From assembly GCA_964196565.1 (NCBI GenBank), contig CAXMUH010000058.1, positions 1-27,842 on the forward strand: a stretch of DNA of 27,842 bases, in the 5' to 3' direction. The DNA comes from 2-12-FULL-42-15 sp964196565. Lineage in GTDB: Bacteria > Pseudomonadota > Gammaproteobacteria > Coxiellales > Coxiellaceae. The position numbers and the translations under genes were made by a program. The notes under the pieces are model-generated. The model did no database searches, was not told the DNA's origin, and saw only the letters and a list, made by a program, of their open reading frames with translations. Shown here one piece after another: positions 15,573 through 22,839 of the stretch. Position 1 is the stretch's first letter, and each line of letters begins with the position of its first letter.

Positions 15573-18500
15573 ATGCCTGCTAGTACTGACATTTCTATAG
15601 AAGAATTTACATTAACTAGTAATGATGGTGAAAGCTATCAAGTTCGGGTAACTACCGATATTGAAAGGCATGTCGTTTTAGACATTGAAGTTTTAGTTAA
15701 TGAGGAAAAGCGCAGTGATTTTTTTAAAAACTTTGATCGCAAAGGGGTTGATTACAGTAACAGTTGTTATACATATCTGTTGCAAAACCAGCTAGCAAAG
15801 TTCCAAGAGAAAAGACTGCGTACGCAAGATAAAGACAATATCAAAGATCAACAAAAAGAAATACAGATTGATGAAGCAATGCTTTTCTTAAGAGATGTTT
15901 CAGAGTCCTTTGCCGGTCTTGAGGCGTTGATTAATAATAGTAGAGTTGCTGATCCATTTGGTGATCTAGAAAAATTGAGAAATTGTTTAAAAATATTTAG
16001 TGACGATCTTTTTGAGAAAATTAATTTTAGAATGCCTAAAAATGAAAATGCGCCTCTAGCGTTATGGCTAAACGCATTAATCAAGAAATTAGAAAGCTCG
16101 TTAGAGAAGTTTCAAGATAGAATTGATGAGCTTGAAGATAGAACGCCTACTCCAGACGAGATAAGAGAATTATTTGGTGTTCAAGATGAGCATTATGGCG
16201 AAGTATCGATCGGGTCGTTTATCTGTGAGCAACTTACTGAGATCACATCCTTTGGTATGGAAATGATTTACTCGATCACCAACAATCGATTTGTTCAACT
16301 ATTTAATATGCACCCGGCTTTAAAAGCGTTATCGGATGCGAAAGCTGATTTAGAGAAAAAAGGCCAATCGTTATATGGCGCACGCTATAATAATAGTCGC
16401 TCTGCCGTGCCTCTAGAAATGCTGACTAGTTTAACCTCTAAACAACCAGTCGCGCCACAAAAGTGGTTATCCTTACGGCCCTATATTAAACGTCTCGATA
16501 ACCTTGAAAAAGTTGAAAATGCATTATGTTTTTTTAGCGGTAGAGAGAATGATGGTACGCCAGTAGGTATTCATGGCGTTTATAAAATACTAACATTTTT
16601 AGCTTCAATTCCCGAGATAGCGGTTACGGTTCTACATTTAGGTGTGTCGCTGGTCACAGCATTGATACCGTTTGAGAGCTGGCGGCAGAACGTTAGTCGA
16701 TGGGCCAGTCAAGCGCATCACAAGATTTCACCGATACGTTACTGTAAAGAGCTTAATAATACTCAGTATAAATATATTTCAGGAAAAAATAATGATGTGA
16801 TTAACCACATTAAAGGTAAATCAATCAGTTTTTTTAATCGATTTGTAACAGAGTACGCATCTGCTGACCGGATTTTTAAATGGGTTAAAAAGTCGGTATA
16901 CAAATTTGGCAGTAATTTACGTAACATTTTTATCTATGACGCTGGATACCTTATTGAATTGTTGGCGAAGGATCATAAAAAACTTCAACAGGATGTGATT
17001 AAAAAAATGGAGCTTAAGATCGCAGAAAAAGATTTAGAGCTAAGAGAAAAAATTAGAGAGAAACTAGAGAAGATGAATGCTAAGCTCGAACAATCTGTTG
17101 CGGATTCGAAAACAGAAGCGAGCGATTCTGAAGGCGAACATTTTATGAGTGCGGATAGTCATCCATCAGAAGAAAAAGTTAAACTGGAATATGAAAGATG
17201 GGCCAACATTATTAATTGGCAGCCGAATGAATACAATTCGATTCTCGATTTTGCAGATGAGATTTTAGTGGGTTTATCGGATGTAGTAATCGATCCTATG
17301 TTTCGAAAGTCACCGGGTCTGGCAACGATTTTTTTTGCTTTATCAGTTGCTTCGTTGGGCGTCACCCTATTGCCCGCGTCAGCTAGCGCGAATTTAGGTC
17401 TGGTGGGTAACATTCTGCAGGCCATACCCGCGTGGTTTAGTAAAACGTTTACCGGAACGCCCCTTAGCGAAGGACTGTCAACAAAAGTGATTGCTTCATT
17501 TTTACAATGGAAAGCTGGATTTTTTATTTCAGAGGCGGCACTTGAGGCCATGCATGGTGATTTTGAGTTTTTAGACAGTATTTTTGGTGAATCAGAAAAA
17601 ATAACTTTAGCTCTAATGGTTTTAGTCAGTGTGGGTGTTACCTTAAAATTTATTCCACTGTTACCTAAAACTGTGACCATTGGTGGACATGCTATTCCAA
17701 ATCCGATCACTTCGGCCATTAATTTCTTTGCATTGGAAGCCAAGCATTGTGCTGGTGGGGTCATTCCATTAAACGGAATTGAATATGCTTTTCTGGGATT
17801 GAAATCTATGTTGCTGATTTATTCTTTAGTCTCAGGGAGTCATAGTTTACCGATTAAGCCACTTAATATTGAAGCTCTAGTAGATGACTTAAAAAAATCT
17901 GATTTACTTAAAAAAGAGGGTAGTGAAGAGCAACACCAATTGCTGATTACAGTTTTTGCTAAACACGGCTTTACCGAAAGAGAAAATGAGACAAATAGTA
18001 TTTTTGTTACTTTGTTAGAGGATATTAAGAATTTAAAAGCAGGTAATATGCAAGCGTTGGCTGCAAATGATGATGCGCCTTTTTCGCCTGTACTAGCTGC
18101 GGGAGCTCCAGAAGTAAAGCCGACTCCTTACCAAAAACTGCAACAAACGATGGATTTTGTTAATCGTATTGAAAATCATGGGATGCGTTTTCCGTCTAAA
18201 TTCCAAGCGAAACGTTACTATGATTATTTGGATGGTGTTTTTGAAGATTATAATAAAAGTCTTCGTGATAAAGGCCGCCATGACAAACAGGTTAATAAAG
18301 CTGAATTTCTCAATGTATTTTTTAATAAACATTGTTATTCCGGCAGCTCCACTTTAGTAAAAGTTATAAGTATTGTGCCATTGTATCCGCTGACCGTTTT
18401 CTGGCGTGGCATTAAATATTTTTGCGCGACAAAAACAGAAACTTTCAAATCACCAGCCGTTGCACATCAAGTGTCGAAAAGTTTTCACAAAGAAGGCACC

Positions 18501-19010
18501 TTTATTTTGCAGACCGTTGCTATCCTAAGCCGCGTATTTCACGCATTTGGTCGAGCAGTTGGAGAAGTTTTTCAAGTCGGTTTTCACAAAGTTAATTTAA
18601 CGACTATTTTTCGAGGCACGTATTCGCGATGGACGCGCGAGGCAGGTACGTTAAGTGACTTGCCCACTCAAATTAATCGCATCAATGAGCATTTATCGCA
18701 AGGTGAGTTTAAGAAAGGTGAGCAAAGACTTATTGACTATGAGGTTGAACGCAATGAGAGAACGGGACTTAAATCGTTGACCACAAGTTCTGCTCGTCCA
18801 CAACAGCTGGTTCGTTTAGCTACTGTGGTGCATGGCGAGTGTGGAGACAAAGAATGCCATGTAAGCACAATTACTCGGGAGATGAGGGAGGGTGACCTGT
18901 CGCGGATGGCTAACTCAATTTTTTCAAAAGGTCGTCCAGAGAGTGAGCCGGAGGCAGGGGCCGGGGTTAACCAAGATGATAGCTTCACTCTCAGTCAAGC
19001 AGGTTCGTAA
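15573..19010 (+). CDS. Orphan 1145-aa protein with hydrophobic segments and a coiled coil, candidate effector
   Basis: No family recognised. No signal peptide is visible; the first 340 residues are soluble, charged and mostly helical, with a coiled-coil-like stretch at 165-190. Hydrophobic segments lie near 341-366, 582-602, 676-697, 735-752 and 927-945. Between the first two is a strongly charged helix (465-510, rich in Lys, Glu and Leu) followed by an acidic Ser/Asp/Glu patch (511-535). Residues 835-855 form a Pro/Ala linker. The tail is polar and ends with NQDDSFTLSQAGS, comparable to the tail of the 632-aa protein. A GAGGT site sits 7 bp before the ATG. The gene stands alone between cysS and the nfeD pair. 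Size, architecture, solitary position and AT-rich promoter are typical of host-directed effectors in intracellular gammaproteobacteria, but this is inference. Confidence 0.82.
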   Translation: MPASTDISIEEFTLTSNDGESYQVRVTTDIERHVVLDIEVLVNEEKRSDFFKNFDRKGVDYSNSCYTYLLQNQLAKFQEKRLRTQDKDNIKDQQKEIQIDEAMLFLRDVSESFAGLEALINNSRVADPFGDLEKLRNCLKIFSDDLFEKINFRMPKNENAPLALWLNALIKKLESSLEKFQDRIDELEDRTPTPDEIRELFGVQDEHYGEVSIGSFICEQLTEITSFGMEMIYSITNNRFVQLFNMHPALKALSDAKADLEKKGQSLYGARYNNSRSAVPLEMLTSLTSKQPVAPQKWLSLRPYIKRLDNLEKVENALCFFSGRENDGTPVGIHGVYKILTFLASIPEIAVTVLHLGVSLVTALIPFESWRQNVSRWASQAHHKISPIRYCKELNNTQYKYISGKNNDVINHIKGKSISFFNRFVTEYASADRIFKWVKKSVYKFGSNLRNIFIYDAGYLIELLAKDHKKLQQDVIKKMELKIAEKDLELREKIREKLEKMNAKLEQSVADSKTEASDSEGEHFMSADSHPSEEKVKLEYERWANIINWQPNEYNSILDFADEILVGLSDVVIDPMFRKSPGLATIFFALSVASLGVTLLPASASANLGLVGNILQAIPAWFSKTFTGTPLSEGLSTKVIASFLQWKAGFFISEAALEAMHGDFEFLDSIFGESEKITLALMVLVSVGVTLKFIPLLPKTVTIGGHAIPNPITSAINFFALEAKHCAGGVIPLNGIEYAFLGLKSMLLIYSLVSGSHSLPIKPLNIEALVDDLKKSDLLKKEGSEEQHQLLITVFAKHGFTERENETNSIFVTLLEDIKNLKAGNMQALAANDDAPFSPVLAAGAPEVKPTPYQKLQQTMDFVNRIENHGMRFPSKFQAKRYYDYLDGVFEDYNKSLRDKGRHDKQVNKAEFLNVFFNKHCYSGSSTLVKVISIVPLYPLTVFWRGIKYFCATKTETFKSPAVAHQVSKSFHKEGTFILQTVAILSRVFHAFGRAVGEVFQVGFHKVNLTTIFRGTYSRWTREAGTLSDLPTQINRINEHLSQGEFKKGEQRLIDYEVERNERTGLKSLTTSSARPQQLVRLATVVHGECGDKECHVSTITREMREGDLSRMANSIFSKGRPESEPEAGAGVNQDDSFTLSQAGS

Positions 19011-19104
19011 GTTAAGTATGCTCACAATGATATCTTTTGTGCTCGCAACCACTTAATGTCATAATAAGCTAATTTATTTCGCCTATTATACAGGGAGACA
19101 TTAG

Positions 19105-20478
19105 GTGATCAAAAGATTACCATCCGCGCTGCGTTTATGTGTCTTTATTTTGCTTTTGTTAGTGGGTTCTGGCGTATTGGTATATGCCAGCACAGAAACT
19201 ACGCAAACCACGCAAACTGCAGCACTGTTAAGCATTAAAGGTGGCATTGGTCCCGGCACTCACGATTTTATTTCTCGAGGCCTAAAAAAAGCGCAACAGT
19301 CAGGTGCGCACGTGGTCGTGTTGCAAATTGACACACCGGGTGGTTTGTCGAAATCAATGCGCGGCATCATTAAAGATATGTTGGCTTCCCCCATTCCCGT
19401 TATTGCCTATGTTGCACCCAGCGGCGCGCGCGCAGCCAGTGCCGGCACGTATATTCTTTATGCCGCGCAAATTGCCGCGATGGCGCCGGGTACCAATTTA
19501 GGTGCAGCAACGCCGGTTGCGATTGGTGCACCGGGAATGGCGCCGAAAAATAATAAAGCTAAAACCAAAAAGCAATCGAGTGCATCAGCAAAAAAAGCAA
19601 TAAATGACGCGCGCGCCTATATTCGAAGCTTGGCGCAATTGCGTGGGCGTAATGTGAAGTGGGCAGAAAAAGCGGTAGTTGAAGGCGAGAGCTTATCGGC
19701 GAATGAGGCATTAAAATTAAATGTGATTAATCTAATTGCTAAAGATGTGCCAGAGCTGCTGCAAAAAATAAATGGCAAGAGCGTTATAGTGCGAGGACTA
19801 CCCTACAAACTGAATACCGAGAATTTAACGATAAAACAAATTGAACCTGATTGGCGCAGTCGTTTTTTAGCTGTGATTACAGACCCCAGTGTAGCTTATA
19901 TCCTATTAATGCTCGGTGTTTATGGTATCTTTTTTGAATTTCTTAATCCGGGGTTTGTAGCGCCTGGCGTAATTGGCGCGATTGCACTGTTAATCGGTTT
20001 ATATGCTTTAGCCTTATTACCGATTAACTATGCAGGCCTGGCGTTGATCGTGTTGGGGTTGGGATTTATTATCGCCGAAGTATTTATGCCGAGTTTTGGA
20101 ATCCTGGGAATTGGTGGCGCGATTAGTTTTGTCTTCGGATCAATTTTTTTAATGAAAACCACCGATGTGGGTTTTCAGCTACCCATTTATTTAGTTATTC
20201 TTGTGACGATAGTCACTTTGATTTTTATTATTTTTATTTTAGGCGTGGCGGTGCGTTCACGCCGAAAACCGGTTGTCAGTGGCGGCGGTGTATTGATCGG
20301 TAAAAAAGGCACTATTGAAGTTGCCGATGATAATAGATTGTGGTTAACATTGGTGGGTGAGCGCTGGCAATGTAAAAGTGATTCGCAATTAAAAAATGGG
20401 CAACGTGTTGTGGTTAAAAAATTAGAAGGTTTAACCTTAGTGGTTGAGCCTGTTTCTAGTCATTCAACTGAGGAGTAA
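19105..20478 (+). CDS. NfeD family membrane protease (ClpP-class serine protease plus NfeD domain)
   Basis: Long-form NfeD protein of 457 aa, exported and membrane-bound. A signal or anchor segment covers 9-29. The SppA/ClpP-like protease domain (about 38-230) shows DTPGG and the nucleophile Ser112 in ASAGTYI. By alignment to archaeal PH1510 (Ser97/Lys138) the general base is Lys164, in SAKKAINDARAYIRSLAQ. A Lys/Ser-rich low-complexity stretch (147-164) precedes it. Four or five membrane spans follow (262-282, 285-305, 307-327, 332-350, 358-383), then a soluble NfeD OB-fold (390-452). In PH1510 the substrate is the C-terminal hydrophobic part of the partner stomatin. The start is GTG with GGGAG upstream. 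The slipin gene follows after 3 bp, the classical pairing. Confidence 0.93.
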   Translation: MIKRLPSALRLCVFILLLLVGSGVLVYASTETTQTTQTAALLSIKGGIGPGTHDFISRGLKKAQQSGAHVVVLQIDTPGGLSKSMRGIIKDMLASPIPVIAYVAPSGARAASAGTYILYAAQIAAMAPGTNLGAATPVAIGAPGMAPKNNKAKTKKQSSASAKKAINDARAYIRSLAQLRGRNVKWAEKAVVEGESLSANEALKLNVINLIAKDVPELLQKINGKSVIVRGLPYKLNTENLTIKQIEPDWRSRFLAVITDPSVAYILLMLGVYGIFFEFLNPGFVAPGVIGAIALLIGLYALALLPINYAGLALIVLGLGFIIAEVFMPSFGILGIGGAISFVFGSIFLMKTTDVGFQLPIYLVILVTIVTLIFIIFILGVAVRSRRKPVVSGGGVLIGKKGTIEVADDNRLWLTLVGERWQCKSDSQLKNGQRVVVKKLEGLTLVVEPVSSHSTEE

Positions 20479-20481
20479 ACG

Positions 20482-21234
20482 ATGATTATTGGTATTGTTA
20501 TTGCGGCCGTGATTGTTCTGCTATTGTTATTTAGTGCAATTAATGTTTTGCGCGAATACGAGCGCGGTGTGATTTTTTCTCTGGGACGCTTTTGGAAAGT
20601 AAAGGGACCGGGGTTAATTATTGTGATTCCCATTGTCCAACAAATTGTACGTGTGCAGTTGCGTACCGTGGTAATGGATGTGCCAAGCCAAGATGTTATT
20701 TCAAAAGATAACGTTTCGGTGCGAGTAAACGCGGTGGTTTATTTTCGCGTATTGGATCCTGAAAAAGCGATTATCCAGGTCGAAGATTATTTTGAAGCTA
20801 CCAGCCAATTAGCACAAACCACGCTGCGTTCCGTTTTAGGTCAGCACGAATTAGATGAAATGCTCTCAGAGCGCGAAAAACTCAATAAAGACATTCAAAC
20901 CATTCTCGATGAAGAAACCGATGCGTGGGGAATTAAAGTGGCTAATGTTGAAATTAAACATGTGGACTTGGACGAAAGCATGGTGCGAGCGATTGCGCGT
21001 CAAGCCGAAGCTGAACGTGAGCGTCGTGCCAAGGTGATTAATGCCACAGGTGAATTTCAAGCCGCAGAAAAATTACGTGAAGCAGCAGTAATTTTAGCGA
21101 AACAACCCGAAGCGATTCAACTGCGTTATTTACAAACCTTGATTGATATCGCTGGTGATAAAAGCTCGACCATTGTGTTCCCGCTACCGATTAATATAAT
21201 GAGCAAAATTGAAAAAGTGCTTTCTCAAGATTAA
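20482..21234 (+). CDS. Slipin (stomatin/prohibitin-like SPFH protein)
   Basis: A 250-aa SPFH-domain membrane scaffold. One N-terminal membrane segment (2-19) is followed by the slipin block REYERGVIFSLGRF, then VPSQDVISKDNVSVRVNAVVYFRV, and a long charged helix with RQAEAERERRAKVINATGEFQAAEKL. The end, STIVFPLPINIM, is typical of slipins and close to the site cleaved by partner NfeD proteases in archaea. AGGAG inside the last codons of the nfeD gene serves as ribosome site, 7 bp before the ATG. The pair is widely conserved and thought to shape or police membrane microdomains; a precise role here is unknown. Confidence 0.95.
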   Translation: MIIGIVIAAVIVLLLLFSAINVLREYERGVIFSLGRFWKVKGPGLIIVIPIVQQIVRVQLRTVVMDVPSQDVISKDNVSVRVNAVVYFRVLDPEKAIIQVEDYFEATSQLAQTTLRSVLGQHELDEMLSEREKLNKDIQTILDEETDAWGIKVANVEIKHVDLDESMVRAIARQAEAERERRAKVINATGEFQAAEKLREAAVILAKQPEAIQLRYLQTLIDIAGDKSSTIVFPLPINIMSKIEKVLSQD

Positions 21235-21237
21235 TAT

Positions 21238-21319
21238 CCCGTCTTTGCGAGGAGCCGAAGGCTTTGTTGCAATCTCGCTCCCGTCTTTGCGAGGAGCCGA
21301 AGGCGACAAAGCAATCCAG
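21238..21319. repeat. Two tandem copies of the CCGTCTTTGCGAGGA dispersed repeat
   Basis: CCCGTCTTTGCGAGGAGCCG starts at 21238 and again at 21280, 42 bp apart; the second copy ends with GCAATCCAG, as in the cluster at 2046-2216. The first copy begins 4 bp after the slipin stop codon. Same family, opposite orientation to most of the units at 2101-2216. Confidence 0.9.
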
Positions 21320-21380
21320 TAAAATAGGATTAACTACGGTATTCCATTATATTGAGATTTGTTTTATCTTTCTACTTGTT

Positions 21381-21427
21381 CCTGGTCAATCCTCACGCTT
21401 CGCTCAGGAGAGGCTTTGTTGGCCAGG
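21381..21427. repeat. Short compound palindrome in the minor-pilin leader region
   Basis: CCTGGTCAA (21381-21389) pairs with TTGGCCAGG (21419-21427) with one mismatch, enclosing a smaller imperfect palindrome TCCTCACGCTTCGCTCAGGA. It lies 21 bp before the start of the PilV-like gene. Confidence 0.5.
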
Positions 21428-21447
21428 TTATAAAACAGGATAAACAA

Positions 21448-21666
21448 ATGCAACACCATCAATACTTTCCCGTCTTTGCGAGGAGCCGCAGGCTTAGATG
21501 CAACCCAGCGGGTTTTAGTTTACTTGAAGTCTTAATCACCTGGTTTATTTTTGTTAGCACAGCACTGACCATCAGAATCACTTTATCCAAACAACTGTGG
21601 CAGCTCAATCATATGTATCAACACCAGGTTGCGCTAAGTGCTAGACAACTTTATGATAAGGCTTAA
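21448..21666 (+). CDS. Truncated PilV-like type IV minor prepilin (72 aa)
   Basis: The prepilin cleavage and methylation motif G-FSLLEVLI is unmistakable, with Gly at -1, Phe at +1 and Glu at +5. The leader is 22 residues, longer than usual and basic (ARSRRLR). The mature part is only 50 residues: the hydrophobic helix plus its extension, whose end (Q..ALSARQLYD) resembles the point where PilV continues to its head domain. The head is absent. ATG 21448 has AGGA 8 bp upstream; an in-frame ATT at 21352 is a poor start. Most of the leader is encoded by a dispersed repeat copy (21469-21508). The stop overlaps the next gene by 14 bp. PilV identity comes from motif plus gene order; GspI is the alternative. 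Confidence 0.65.
   Translation: MQHHQYFPVFARSRRLRCNPAGFSLLEVLITWFIFVSTALTIRITLSKQLWQLNHMYQHQVALSARQLYDKA
21469..21508. repeat. Dispersed repeat copy inside the PilV-like coding sequence
   Basis: CCCGTCTTTGCGAGGAGCCG followed by CAGGC matches the copies at 21238 and 21280 at 24 of 25 positions. The tail GCAACCCAG parallels GCAATCCAG. It is read in frame and encodes residues 8-20 of the prepilin leader, ending just before the cleavage-site glycine. Confidence 0.85.
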
Positions 21667-22210
21667 TCATGGCTTTACTCTGTTAGAACTTATCGTTGCG
21701 ATGGCATTAAGCTCTGTGATTGTACTGGCGATGTTACATTTATTGGTTTGGAGCCATAGAAATATTAAACAACAGCAAGCGTTATTGATTGGCATCAATA
21801 AAATACGCTTTATTAATTATTATCTTACTCGGGAATTACATAAACCTTATATGAAGATTTCAAACGACCATGATCCTAATAAATTAAATTTAACCATTAA
21901 AGGCCGGTTGGTAAAATCATTTTATATTGATAAAGCCTATCATAGAGATAATAAGGGTCATTGCGTCACCTCGCTATTTGAACGTCAACCCGATAAGCGG
22001 CGAATTGAATTGGTTGCTAATATAATAAAAATACGAATCCAGTATTTTAAAACACGTATTAAAATATGGTTGTTAGCGCGATCCGAAACTCCGGTGTTTA
22101 AACAAGCGCAACGTTATTTTTTTGATGGAACTTATTATACATCGCATGATCATTATTTTTATTTTTCCTGGCCGGTTGTTATAAAGTTAGCAGACAATGC
22201 AAAGCGTTAA
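21653..22210 (+). CDS. PilW-like type IV minor prepilin
   Basis: A 185-aa prepilin with the short classical leader MIRLNHG and the mature start FTLLELIVAMALSSVIVLAM, Glu at +5 present. The helix and the LTRELHK segment resemble PilW, a minor pilin of the type IV pilus tip-initiation complex; GspJ of type II secretion is the closest alternative. The remainder is a basic, beta-rich head of about 120 residues with one Cys. ATG 21653 gives the ideal leader length; a GTG at 21638 would add five residues. It overlaps the upstream gene by 14 bp and the downstream gene by 14 bp, so the three are translated as one unit. Confidence 0.72.
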   Translation: MIRLNHGFTLLELIVAMALSSVIVLAMLHLLVWSHRNIKQQQALLIGINKIRFINYYLTRELHKPYMKISNDHDPNKLNLTIKGRLVKSFYIDKAYHRDNKGHCVTSLFERQPDKRRIELVANIIKIRIQYFKTRIKIWLLARSETPVFKQAQRYFFDGTYYTSHDHYFYFSWPVVIKLADNAKR

Positions 22211-22424
22211 ACAATCCGGTTTGGTATTATTGGTTGTGTTGCTTCTAAGTGGCATTTTAGCTTTATTGGTGATGGAGCAGGCACATGAAATTAATCTTGA
22301 GAAGAAGGTTCTGCAATCGTCATCCCGTGACTTGCATATTTTAAATAATAAAAGAGATGATCATGCGAATTATGTTTTTTTTAATCCTGTTAATGAGCCT
22401 GCAGATAACCTGTTATGGTCATGA
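22197..22424 (+). CDS. Truncated PilX-like minor prepilin (75 aa)
   Basis: MQSVKQSG is followed by LVLLVVLLLSGILALLVM. A Gly precedes the hydrophobic helix but Glu+5 is missing, as is normal in PilX and GspK, the pilins at the very tip. The segment INLEKKVLQSSSRDLHILN corresponds to the amphipathic extension of the PilX helix. The mature protein is only 67 residues and stops without a head domain, although PilX proteins are usually well over 150 residues. It overlaps the PilW-like gene by 14 bp and the following Cys-rich gene by about 60 bp in another frame. Order V-W-X supports the call; the sequence alone would be weak. Confidence 0.55.
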   Translation: MQSVKQSGLVLLVVLLLSGILALLVMEQAHEINLEKKVLQSSSRDLHILNNKRDDHANYVFFNPVNEPADNLLWS

Positions 22425-22746
22425 GTTGTATTATTTATGTGGATCAGATGAAGATGGCTGTTCACCTTTAGCTTATGAGGGCTGTCTTTGTTCGCCAAAT
22501 GACGGCGCATTATCGTCTAAACCATACTGCCTAGATCTTGATAATGTCTCTTGCGTGCCATTATCAAAAATGCCAAACTGTAGAAAAGATTATATCATTA
22601 AAGATCAAGCAAGCTGTTTGGCGGTTGCATACCAGAGTGAGCCAGATCCGCCGTGCTTACCAACCACCAAGGAATTTTGTGTTAAGCACCATATTGCGCT
22701 GTGTCAGCAAGATGGTGGACAGGATAGCTGCCTGCCGACAACATAA
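22363..22746 (+). CDS. Small secreted cysteine-rich protein
   Basis: Not a family I recognise. A clear signal peptide (hydrophobic core FFLILLMSLQI, then TCYG) precedes about 108 residues containing 12 cysteines in a fairly regular spacing, plus many Pro, Ser and Asp. An even number suggests six disulfides in an exported protein. The repeating layout Asp/Ser-rich linker then Cys (GCSP, GCLC, SCVP, SCLA, PCLP, SCLP) hints at several small units. ATG 22363 is preferred over ATG 22357 because GAG lies at a better distance. The start lies inside the PilX-like gene, so it belongs to the minor pilin operon. In other bacteria this slot is filled by PilY1, the pilus-tip protein; a tip or adhesin role is inference. 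Confidence 0.7.
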   Translation: MRIMFFLILLMSLQITCYGHELYYLCGSDEDGCSPLAYEGCLCSPNDGALSSKPYCLDLDNVSCVPLSKMPNCRKDYIIKDQASCLAVAYQSEPDPPCLPTTKEFCVKHHIALCQQDGGQDSCLPTT

Positions 22747-22794
22747 TCATTGAATATTAACCAATTGTTGGAGGCAGCAGTTTTAGATTAAATA

Positions 22795-22803
22795 TGCTAT
22801 AAT
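22795..22803 (+). promoter_or_regulatory. Extended -10 promoter of ppc
   Basis: TGCTATAAT is a perfect extended -10 (TGn plus TATAAT), which needs no good -35. It lies 36 bp before the ppc start and 48 bp after the Cys-rich gene. Confidence 0.6.
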
Positions 22804-22839
22804 TCAAGAAGATAGGTCAAAATCAAAAAGGCACTTTGG

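Noticed and set aside
17159..17764. 201-codon open frame on the minus strand
   Set aside because: It lies wholly inside the 1145-aa gene, has no ribosome site and a composition expected of an antisense frame.
21352..21447. Upstream extension of the PilV-like gene
   Set aside because: The extended start is an ATT codon with no good ribosome site, and the extension is encoded by a repeat-rich region; ATG 21448 has AGGA at good distance.
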